Positions 16,358-22,624 of a stretch of 46,450 bases of DNA are shown here, one piece after another. The DNA comes from Thiobacillus sp. UBA6205. GTDB lineage: Bacteria > Pseudomonadota > Gammaproteobacteria > Burkholderiales > Thiobacillaceae. The stretch covers positions 2,188-48,637 of the forward strand of contig DISR01000053.1 of NCBI GenBank assembly GCA_002421825.1, written 5' to 3'. Below the pieces are notes generated by a model. The model was not told the origin of the DNA. It was given only the letters and a program-made list of their open reading frames with translations, and did not search any database. Each line of letters starts with the position of its first letter. Within the stretch, counting starts at the first letter, position 1. The translations under genes and the position numbers were made by a program.

Positions 16358-17218
16358 CTAATTCAGTGCAGTGGCCAGCAGGCGGCGGTAGCGCGAAACC
16401 AGTTCGCCCTGCCCGCCCAGCAGGTTGAACACGTCGAGCAGGGTCTTGCGGCCGATGTCGTCCTGGAAGCTGCGATCGCGACGCACGATTTCCAGCAGCT
16501 GGTCCATTCCCTCCTCGTAGCGCCCGGAGGCGACCATCAGGTTGGCGAGCTTGAGGCGGGCATCATGGTTGTTGGCATCCGCCTCGATGGCTGCGGTGAG
16601 CGTACCTTCGTTCTCGCCGCCGGCGCTCATTTCGGCGAGCCTGATCTGTGCCGTTAATTGCACGGTACGCGCATCCTTCGCCACCTCGTCGTTACGCAGG
16701 CTGGACAGCAGGCGGCGCGCTTCTTCGAGGTCGCCTTGCGCGAACATGATTTCGGCGGCATCCACGCGCACCCATTCGTTGCCGGCGTCGAGCTGGGAGG
16801 CCTGGGCCAGCAATTGCAGGGCGCCGGCATCGTCGCCAGCGCCGCGCCTCATCTGGGCTTGCTGCCGCAGCTCTTCGGCCGGACTGGGCATGATTTTCCC
16901 CAGCCATTCGCGTACGGCACTCTCGGGCAGCGCGCCGGAAAACTCGTCGACGATCTTGCCGTTGACCACGGCCTTCACGTCCGGAATGCCGCGTACGCCG
17001 AACTGCGCCGACAGTTCCTGGTTCTCGTCGGCATTGACCTTGGCGAGCACGAACTTGCCGCCGTATTCGGCCGCGAGTTTTTCCAGGATGGGCTTGAGCG
17101 TCTTGCAGGGGCCGCACCACGGCGCCCAGAAATCCACCACTACCGGCTGCTGGAATGAGGCCTGGATGACTTCCTGCTCGAAGTCGGCTAGGCCGACGTC
17201 TTTGTCGAATGCGGACAT
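16358..17218 (-). CDS. cnoX: CnoX-type thioredoxin-TPR co-chaperone (YbbN family)
   Basis: 286 residues. The start at 17218 (MSAFDKDVGLADFEQEVIQAS) matches the thioredoxin family start; upstream in-frame codons run through the intergenic repeat. An N-terminal thioredoxin domain (about 1-110) carries an intact WCGPC active site (Cys35/Cys38) and the cis-proline of GIPDVK. The C-terminal ~170 residues are TPR-like helices (LLAQASQLDAGNEWVRVDAAEIMFAQGDLEEARRLL...). The E. coli homologue holds oxidised proteins for refolding and has lost the CXXC motif; this one keeps it, so it may still be redox active. A 65-bp palindromic repeat lies directly upstream. Confidence 0.92.
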   Translation of the reverse strand: MSAFDKDVGLADFEQEVIQASFQQPVVVDFWAPWCGPCKTLKPILEKLAAEYGGKFVLAKVNADENQELSAQFGVRGIPDVKAVVNGKIVDEFSGALPESAVREWLGKIMPSPAEELRQQAQMRRGAGDDAGALQLLAQASQLDAGNEWVRVDAAEIMFAQGDLEEARRLLSSLRNDEVAKDARTVQLTAQIRLAEMSAGGENEGTLTAAIEADANNHDARLKLANLMVASGRYEEGMDQLLEIVRRDRSFQDDIGRKTLLDVFNLLGGQGELVSRYRRLLATALN

Positions 17219-17246
17219 GACTTGTTTTCTGCTCCAAAAAATCTGA

Positions 17247-17312
17247 ACAAGGAGGACATGAGGACAAGAGGAAAAACAACAAGGTTTACTCCTGTCCTCA
17301 TGTCCTCCTTGT
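17247..17312. repeat. Palindromic intergenic repeat, copy 1 of a ~65-bp element
   Basis: The arms at 17247-17266 (ACAAGGAGGACATGAGGACA) and 17293-17312 are perfect 20-nt reverse complements. Each arm is built of 8-9-nt near-repeats of ACA(A/T)G(G)AGG. The reverse complement of the whole element is nearly identical to 19981-20043, with one change in each arm and a 3-nt length difference in the loop. It sits between the cnoX start and the stop of DUF2288, 7 nt past that stop. Confidence 0.9.
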
Positions 17313-17318
17313 GAGGAA

Positions 17319-17621
17319 TCAGCAGTACCGTTCCTGCACCAGCACCCATGGCGCCACCACCACGCTCCACAGCGCCGGATCGCGCGCCAGCCAGTCGCTC
17401 GCCTCTTCATCGCTGACCTTGCCCAGCTGGCCGGCCTGCATCCAGCGGCCGACAGCGGCACCGTCATCCTGCGCCATGGCCACAGCTACTTCGATGAGAT
17501 CGAGCTCGCTCGCCACGCGAACCACGACGCCGCGCGCGTGATGGCGCTGCATTTCCGCCCAGCTCATCTTGGCGGTTTCGCCGTTGAGCTTGGCGCGGAG
17601 GATTTCGGTAGGTTCAGTCAT
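17319..17621 (-). CDS. DUF2288 family protein
   Basis: 100 residues with the DUF2288 pattern: LRAKLNGETAKMSWAEMQRHHARG at the start, SELDLIEVAVAMAQDD, VGRWMQAGQLGKVSDEEASDW, and the ending LWSVVVAPWVLVQERYC. It is a small soluble protein of unknown function, found in proteobacteria and cyanobacteria. It lies between purB and cnoX on the same strand, bounded on both sides by intergenic hairpin repeats. Start ATG at 17621 has no strong ribosome site, but the family alignment begins here. Confidence 0.88.
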   Translation of the reverse strand: MTEPTEILRAKLNGETAKMSWAEMQRHHARGVVVRVASELDLIEVAVAMAQDDGAAVGRWMQAGQLGKVSDEEASDWLARDPALWSVVVAPWVLVQERYC

Positions 17622-17647
17622 CGCGAATCGCTAATTACAAGAAATCT

Positions 17648-17729
17648 ACACAGAGGTAACAGAGGCAGCAGAGGAAACCAAAAAACCAATAATCGGGGCA
17701 TTCCTCTGTTCCCTCTGCTTCCTCTGTGT
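17648..17729. repeat. Intergenic hairpin with 9-nt near-tandem repeats
   Basis: The left arm 17648-17676 and right arm 17701-17729 are reverse complements at 25 of 29 positions around a 24-nt A/T-rich loop. The left arm is three 9-nt units of the form NACAGAGGN (CACAGAGGT, AACAGAGGC, AGCAGAGGA). It fills the gap between DUF2288 and the end of purB, 19 nt beyond the purB stop on the transcribed minus strand. Confidence 0.85.
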
Positions 17730-17747
17730 CAAAGGCTTTTGCGCCTT

Positions 17748-19118
17748 TTATATCCGCTTCGCCAGTTCCTCAGCCTTGCCTGTATAGCTTCCGGGTGTCA
17801 TGTCTTTCAAGCGCGTTTTTTCCACCTCGGGAATGGCCAAACCGTCGATGAAGGCGTGCAGGGTCTCGCGGTTGATGCCGCCCTTGCCGCGCGTGAGGTC
17901 CTTCAACTGCTCGTAGGGATTGGGCACGCCGTAGCGGCGCATCACGGTCTGGATGGGTTCGGCCAGCACTTCCCAGTTGGCGTCGAGGTCGGCGGCGAGC
18001 GTGGCGGGATTGGCTTCCAGCTTGTTGAGGCCGCGCAGGCAGGATTCATATCCCAACAGCGTATAGCCCAGGCCCACACCCATGTTGCGCAGCACGGTGG
18101 AGTCGGTGAGGTCGCGCTGCCAGCGCGAGATCGGCAGCTTCTGCGCCATGTGCGTGAGCACGGCATTGGCCATGCCGAAGTTGCCTTCGGCGTTTTCGAA
18201 GTCGATGGGGTTGACCTTGTGCGGCATGGTGGAGGAACCCACCTCGCCCGCCTTCACTTTCTGCTTGAAGTAGCCCACCGAGATGTAGCCCCACACGTCG
18301 CGGCACAGGTCGGTGAGAATGGTGTTGGCACGCACGTGCGCGTCGAACAACTCCGCCATGTAGTCGTGCGGTTCGATCTGGATGGTGTAGGGATTGAAGC
18401 CGAGGCCGAGGCCGGTGACGAACTTCTCGGCGAAGGCTTCCCAGTCCACGTCTGGATAGGCAGAGAGGTGGGCGTTGTAGTTGCCGACCGCGCCGTTGAT
18501 CTTGCCGAGATATTCGACCTCGGCCAGCTGCACGCGCGCGCGCCGCAGGCGATAGGCGACGTTGGCCATTTCCTTGCCTACCGTGGTGGGGCTGGCAGGC
18601 TGGCCGTGGGTGCGTGAAAGCATGGGCAGCGCGGCGAGGTCGTGCGCCATGGCATGCAGCTTGTCGATGATGGCGGTCAGCCCCGTTGCGAGCAGGGCTT
18701 CCTGCGCGCCTTTCAGCATCAGGGCGTGCGACAGGTTGTTGATGTCTTCGGAAGTGCAGGCGAAGTGCAGGAACTCGCTCACCGCGTGGATTTCATCGTT
18801 GTGCTTGCAGCGTTCCTTGAGGAAATACTCCACCGCCTTGACGTCGTGGTTGGTGGTGGATTCGATCTCCTTGACCCTGAGCGCGTCGTCTTCGGAAAAG
18901 GTTTCCACGATGCCGTCGAGGAAGGCGATGGCCGCGGCGGAGAATTCCGGCACTTCGGCGATATTGGAGTTGGCGGCCAGCGCCTTCAGCCATTCCACTT
19001 CCACGAGCACGCGGTGCCTGATCAGGCCGAATTCACTGAAATAACGGCGCAGGGCGGAAATCTTGCGGCCGTAGCGGCCGTCGAGCGGGGAAAGCGCGGT
19101 GAGGGCGGAGAGTTCCAT
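17748..19118 (-). CDS. purB: Adenylosuccinate lyase
   Basis: 456 residues, the same length as E. coli PurB. It catalyses two fumarate-releasing steps in purine synthesis: SAICAR to AICAR, and adenylosuccinate to AMP. The start MELSALTALSPLDGRYGRK is characteristic. Catalytic regions are present: TSEDINNLSHAL, SRTHGQPASPTTVGKEMANV, and the fumarase/aspartase superfamily signature SSTMPHKVNPIDFENAEGN near residue 295. A -10-like TAAAAT lies about 30 nt upstream on the minus strand (19149-19154), without a clear -35. Neighbours on the same strand are recR upstream and DUF2288 downstream, both separated from it by inverted repeats. Confidence 0.98.
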   Translation of the reverse strand: MELSALTALSPLDGRYGRKISALRRYFSEFGLIRHRVLVEVEWLKALAANSNIAEVPEFSAAAIAFLDGIVETFSEDDALRVKEIESTTNHDVKAVEYFLKERCKHNDEIHAVSEFLHFACTSEDINNLSHALMLKGAQEALLATGLTAIIDKLHAMAHDLAALPMLSRTHGQPASPTTVGKEMANVAYRLRRARVQLAEVEYLGKINGAVGNYNAHLSAYPDVDWEAFAEKFVTGLGLGFNPYTIQIEPHDYMAELFDAHVRANTILTDLCRDVWGYISVGYFKQKVKAGEVGSSTMPHKVNPIDFENAEGNFGMANAVLTHMAQKLPISRWQRDLTDSTVLRNMGVGLGYTLLGYESCLRGLNKLEANPATLAADLDANWEVLAEPIQTVMRRYGVPNPYEQLKDLTRGKGGINRETLHAFIDGLAIPEVEKTRLKDMTPGSYTGKAEELAKRI

Positions 19119-19184
19119 GCGGTTCTCGGGGTAATGGCGAAAACCGCTATTTTACCGGAGATGCCGCACTTGGATGGGCGGCCA

Positions 19185-19329
19185 GGAAAGGCCTGAAAAG
19201 GTGAGCGAGGTGGATGCAGTGCAAGGCGCACAGCGCGCAGCGACCGAGACATACCTTTTAGGTAGGCGAGGGAGCGAGCACTGTGCAACGCTGCAATGCG
19301 CCGCCGCAGCCACCTTTGCAGACCTTTCC
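19185..19329. repeat. 145-bp imperfect inverted repeat between purB and recR
   Basis: The left half from 19185 (GGAAAGGCCTGAAAAGGTG) pairs with the right half ending at 19329 (reverse complement GGAAAGGTCTGCAAAGGTG), with interrupted complementarity all the way to a central TACC-TTTTA-GGTA. Arms are about 70 nt. The right end touches the last base of the recR stop codon. The inner part (GCGCGCAGCGACCGAGAC) resembles dispersed repeats I associate with betaproteobacterial genomes, but copy number cannot be tested here. Confidence 0.8.
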
Positions 19330-19931
19330 TAGACGGGACGGCGCTCGCGGAACGCCTGCGCGATGGTGCCCAGGTCGACATACTCCAGTTCGCCGCCCAG
19401 CGGCACGCCGCGCGCCAGGCGCGAAACCCTCAGCCCCTTCTCGCGCAGGCGCTCGCCCAGCATGTGCGCGGTGGCTTCGCCCTCGGGGGTGAAGTTGGTG
19501 GCCAGCACGACTTCCTCCACCACGCCGTCGAGCGCGCGGCTGATGAGCTTGTCCAGGCTAATTTCGCGCGGGCCAATGCCGTCGAGCGGACTAAGCCTGC
19601 CCATCAGCACGAAATACAGGCCGTTGTAGCTTTGCGTGGACTCCAGGGTATTGAGGTCGGCGGGCATTTCCACCACCGCCAGCAGCCGTTTGTCGCGGCG
19701 CGGGTTGGCGCAGGTGGGGCAGGTTTCAGATTCGGAAAAATTGTTGCACAGGCGGCAATGCTGCAGGCTCGTCAGCGCGTGGCCCAGGGTGGCGGCGAGC
19801 TTTTCAGCACCGGCGCGATCGCGCTGCAAAAGATGGTAGGCCATGCGCGCCGCCGACTTGGGCCCCACGCCCGGCAGGGCGCGCAGCGCGTCGATCAGGG
19901 CGGCGAGCGCACCGGGCTGCTTGTCGCTCAT
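19329..19931 (-). CDS. recR: Recombination mediator protein RecR
   Basis: 200 residues, full length. RecR acts with RecF/RecO to load RecA on gapped DNA. Visible features: the helix-hairpin-helix ALPGVGPKSAARMAYHLL, the four-cysteine zinc motif Cys59/62/71/74 (CRLCNNFSESETCPTC), and the Toprim region (LLAVVEMPADLNTLEST, then the ELVLATNFTPEGEATA-like segment). It follows ybaB and dnaX in the usual bacterial order dnaX-ybaB-recR, but is separated from ybaB by 177 nt that include a palindromic repeat. Confidence 0.97.
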   Translation of the reverse strand: MSDKQPGALAALIDALRALPGVGPKSAARMAYHLLQRDRAGAEKLAATLGHALTSLQHCRLCNNFSESETCPTCANPRRDKRLLAVVEMPADLNTLESTQSYNGLYFVLMGRLSPLDGIGPREISLDKLISRALDGVVEEVVLATNFTPEGEATAHMLGERLREKGLRVSRLARGVPLGGELEYVDLGTIAQAFRERRPV

Positions 19932-19980
19932 TTACTTGTCCTTAAAACCACCTCAAGCCACAGCGGGCAAAGAGCACCAA

Positions 19981-20043
19981 ACAAGGAGGACAAGAGGACA
20001 GGAGTAAACCTGGTTTTTCCTCTTGTCCTCATGTCCTCTTTGT
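19981..20043. repeat. Palindromic intergenic repeat, copy 2 (opposite orientation)
   Basis: Arms at 19981-20000 and 20024-20043 surround a loop containing GGAGTAAACC and TTTTTCC. The plus strand here matches the minus strand of 17247-17312 over its full length with two arm substitutions and a 3-nt deletion in the loop. So it is the same dispersed element, inserted or copied in the other orientation. It lies between recR and ybaB. Confidence 0.9.
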
Positions 20044-20108
20044 AAAAGAACTTTGTGTTCTCTGCGAGTGAATGCTTTTTCAAGCCTGTTGGGGCAGCGG
20101 GCCGGGGC

Positions 20109-20432
20109 TCAGAACGGCATCTTCATGCCGGGGGGCAGCGGCATGCCCTGGGTCACCGCACCCATTTTTTCCTGGGTGGTGGCTTCGGCCTTGCGCACCG
20201 CGTCGTTCATCGCAGCGGCGATGAGGTCTTCCAGCATTTCCTTGTCGTCCATGGCGCCGGGATCGATCTGCACGCGGCGCACATCGTTGCGGCAGGTCAT
20301 GGTGACCTTGACCATGCCGGCGCCGGACACGCCTTCCACTTCCAGTTCGGCCAGCTGCTCCTGGGCTTTCTGCATGTTCTGCTGCATCAGCTGAACCTGC
20401 TTCATCATGTTGCCGATTCCGCCTTTCATCAT
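20109..20432 (-). CDS. ybaB: YbaB/EbfC nucleoid-associated protein
   Basis: 107 residues. MMKGGIGNMMKQVQLMQQNMQKAQEQLAELEVEG is the N-terminal coiled-coil helix of the YbaB/EbfC family; the middle carries VKVTMTCRNDVRRVQIDPG and the end the flexible Met/Pro/Gly tail. These dimers bind DNA and help to organise the nucleoid or regulate genes. The ATG overlaps the dnaX stop by 4 nt, so it is translated together with the DNA polymerase clamp-loader subunit, as in many bacteria. Confidence 0.96.
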   Translation of the reverse strand: MMKGGIGNMMKQVQLMQQNMQKAQEQLAELEVEGVSGAGMVKVTMTCRNDVRRVQIDPGAMDDKEMLEDLIAAAMNDAVRKAEATTQEKMGAVTQGMPLPPGMKMPF

Positions 20433-22132
20433 TGCGATTCTCCTAGAGGTTGTATGGATGTCGGATCGATCCGCGCATCGAACTGTTCCACCAGATCCCG
20501 GATGAAGGGATCGGTCTCGATGGCCGCCACGGCTTCCGCCTGCTTTTCGGCCCTGGCGCGGGCGCGAACTTCGACCGGGCTTTGCCCGGAGACGGCACCG
20601 ACTTCGAATTTGACTTTCAGCTGCGCGCCGAATTTCTGCCTCAGCGCGGCTTCCAACTTTTCCTGGTAAATCTTGTCGAGCAGGTGCTTGTGCGTCTCAG
20701 CGAGTCCCAGGCACATCGCACTGCCGTCGAAGGACTTGAGTTCGCACTGGTCGGCCAGCATGCGCGCCATGCCGCCGAGCTTGAGGTCGGCGACGATGGA
20801 TGGCCAATCCTGGCCGGATTGAGCCTGCGCCGGCACTGCCGGCTGCGATGCGAGCGGGCTCGGCTGTTCCGGGCTCGGCGGCACAGGGCTCGGTTCGGCC
20901 ACTTGCAGCGCCTGCGGTTGCTCGGCCATGGCTTGCGCAATCTGCGCCTTGGGCACCGCAAGCGCCGCCGGCCTGGCGGCAGCAACCGGCTGGCGTGCCA
21001 CGTCCGCAGCCGGGGCAAACGCCAGCATGCGCAGCAGCGTCATGCTGAAGCCTGAAAGCTCATCCGGCGCGAAAGGCAGGTCGCGGCGGCCGTTCAGGGC
21101 AATCTGGTAATACAGCTGCACGCTCTCGGCGTCGATTTTCTGCGCGAATCCCTGCACGCGCGCGGCATCCTGCTCTTCGGCTGGGATTGCGTTGGGCGCG
21201 GCCTGCGCCAGGGCGATCTGGGTCAGCAGGCTGCCCAAGTCCTGCAGCGCCGCGCTCAATGACAGGCCGCGTTCGGCGAGCAGGCGCGGCTGCGCCAGCA
21301 GCGCATCGGCATCCTGCCGGCTCAAGGCATCGAGAATGTCGAACAGGTATTCCTGCCCCACGGTGCCGAGCATGGCCTCGACCGCAGCGGCCTCGAGCTT
21401 GCCGCTGCCGTGGGCGATGGCCTGGTCGGTAAGCGAGAGCGCATCGCGCATGCTGCCATTGGCGGCGCGCGAAAGCAGCTTGAGCGCGGCGGCATCGGCA
21501 GCGATGCCCTCCTCGCCCAGAACATGTGACAAGCGCTGCGTAACTTGAACCGGTGTCATCGGCTTGAGGTTGAACTGCAGGCAGCGCGAAAGCACGGTGA
21601 CCGGAATCTTCTGCGGGTCGGTGGTGGCGAGAATGAACTTCACATGCTCGGGCGGCTCTTCCAGCGTCTTCAGCATGGAGTTGAAGGCCGGCTTCGACAG
21701 CATGTGCACTTCGTCGATGATGTAGACCTTGTAGCGGCCGACGGTGGGCGCGTACTGCGCGTTGTCGAGCACCTCGCGCATGTTGTCGACGCCGGTGTTC
21801 GACGCCGCATCCAGTTCCAAGAGGTCGACGAAACGGCCGGCGTCGATCTGTTTGCAGGCGCTGCATTCGCCGCAGGGTTCGGGGGTGACGCCGGTTTCGC
21901 AGTTGAGGCACTTGGCCAGGATGCGCGCCAGCGTGGTCTTGCCGACGCCGCGCGTGCCGGTGAAAAGGTATGCGTGATGCAGCCGGCCCTGGGTCAGGGC
22001 GTTCGACAGCGCCTGCACCACGTGCTCCTGCCCGGTGAGATCGGCAAAGCGCCGCGGCCGCCATTTGCGCGCCAGCGCCACCGAGGCTTGATTCTTGCCG
22101 GGTTGGGAGGATTCGCCGAACAGGTCGCTCAT
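20429..22132 (-). CDS. dnaX: DNA polymerase III subunit tau (gamma/tau)
   Basis: 567 residues. The clamp-loader ATPase carries Walker A GTRGVGKTT (Lys65), the zinc module Cys78/87/90/93, the DEVH-type Walker B (YIIDEVHMLS), and the SRC motif (TVLSRCLQFNLKPM). The AAA+ lid and oligomerisation domain extend to about residue 370, followed by an Ala/Pro/Gln-rich linker and a C-terminal tau-specific domain. I saw no run of A's or other obvious slippery site to make a short gamma form. Upstream lies the 4.5S RNA gene and downstream, overlapping, ybaB. Confidence 0.97.
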   Translation of the reverse strand: MSDLFGESSQPGKNQASVALARKWRPRRFADLTGQEHVVQALSNALTQGRLHHAYLFTGTRGVGKTTLARILAKCLNCETGVTPEPCGECSACKQIDAGRFVDLLELDAASNTGVDNMREVLDNAQYAPTVGRYKVYIIDEVHMLSKPAFNSMLKTLEEPPEHVKFILATTDPQKIPVTVLSRCLQFNLKPMTPVQVTQRLSHVLGEEGIAADAAALKLLSRAANGSMRDALSLTDQAIAHGSGKLEAAAVEAMLGTVGQEYLFDILDALSRQDADALLAQPRLLAERGLSLSAALQDLGSLLTQIALAQAAPNAIPAEEQDAARVQGFAQKIDAESVQLYYQIALNGRRDLPFAPDELSGFSMTLLRMLAFAPAADVARQPVAAARPAALAVPKAQIAQAMAEQPQALQVAEPSPVPPSPEQPSPLASQPAVPAQAQSGQDWPSIVADLKLGGMARMLADQCELKSFDGSAMCLGLAETHKHLLDKIYQEKLEAALRQKFGAQLKVKFEVGAVSGQSPVEVRARARAEKQAEAVAAIETDPFIRDLVEQFDARIDPTSIQPLGESQ

Positions 22133-22138
22133 GGAATG

Positions 22139-22222
22139 GTGAAGCGTGAGGCGTGAGACGTGAGGCGCAGGTTAAGGGGGATACTCACAGCCATCTTCAC
22201 ACCTGACTCCTTACGCCTGACG
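22139..22222. repeat. Intergenic hairpin with 7-nt tandem repeats between dnaX and ffs
   Basis: From 22139 four 7-nt units follow one another: GTGAAGC, GTGAGGC, GTGAGAC, GTGAGGC. The right arm (about 22195-22222) is a degenerate reverse complement (CGTCAGGCGTAAGGAGTCAGG when inverted is close to the left arm). The loop is about 23 nt. It lies 6 nt before the dnaX ATG on the minus strand and 11 nt past the 3' end of 4.5S RNA, so it could end or process the RNA. Confidence 0.75.
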
Positions 22223-22233
22223 AAATTCAAAGT

Positions 22234-22329
22234 GGCGAGCCTTGACCCCGGCACTGGTAACAATCCGCTGTGGCTGCTTCCTTCCGGACCTGACCAGATT
22301 CACGGGGCTGCCATGCGGGGAGGCCCGCC
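22234..22329 (-). ncRNA. ffs: 4.5S RNA of the signal recognition particle (small bacterial type)
   Basis: On the minus strand the universally conserved SRP domain IV core GGTCAGGTCCGGAAGGAAGC occurs, containing the GGAA tetraloop and asymmetric loop that bind Ffh. The proposed ends pair as a 9-bp helix: GGCGGGCCT at the 5' end (22329 downwards) with AGGCTCGCC at the 3' end (22234 upwards), one G-U. This gives 96 nt, the length of the Alu-less small SRP RNA. A -10 box lies at the right distance upstream. ffs just upstream of dnaX is a familiar arrangement. Ends are inferred from pairing. Confidence 0.95.
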
Positions 22330-22335
22330 GTGGGT

Positions 22336-22341
22336 ATTTTA
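22336..22341 (-). promoter_or_regulatory. -10 box of the 4.5S RNA promoter
   Basis: TAAAAT on the minus strand, 6 nt before the proposed RNA 5' end at 22329. The region upstream is A/T-rich (a run of T's at about 22357-22363) but has no good -35 hexamer. Confidence 0.5.
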
Positions 22342-22624
22342 CCGCTTATTGATCGGAAAAAAACGATCTTGGCGGCGCCGGGCATGCAAGGCTGTCATCA
22401 ATGGCGGCAGACATTTCGCCCTGCGGGGAAATTCGATTTATGCAAACCCCATGCGCAAGAAAGGTGCGAGGCCAAAGGACAAGCGCGAAAGGTGTCAGCC
22501 TGTGTTTTTTGCGCATTGACTGCCGAACAAGGCATTGTTGCGCGCCATCGGCAAAGTCATTGTCGATGGCGCCGCTACCGCATTGCTTGTGGAAGCGGCC
22601 TGCCGGCCAGCCTATACTGCCCCA
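22342..22624. other. Intergenic region between ffs and the CHASE-GGDEF-EAL gene
   Basis: About 280 nt between divergent genes. Apart from the ffs promoter region, TATACT at 22613-22618 is a plausible -10 for the plus-strand gene, ending 6 nt before its ATG. No credible ORF, hairpin or repeat was found in the rest. Confidence 0.4.

Noticed and set aside
17247..17729. CRISPR array suggested by the repeated hairpin sequences
   Set aside because: Only palindromic single hairpins with no regular direct repeats separated by unique spacers, and no cas genes in the window.
20429..22132. Programmed frameshift in dnaX producing a gamma subunit
   Set aside because: No A-run slippery heptamer or following hairpin could be seen in the gene; the tau-length ORF is continuous.
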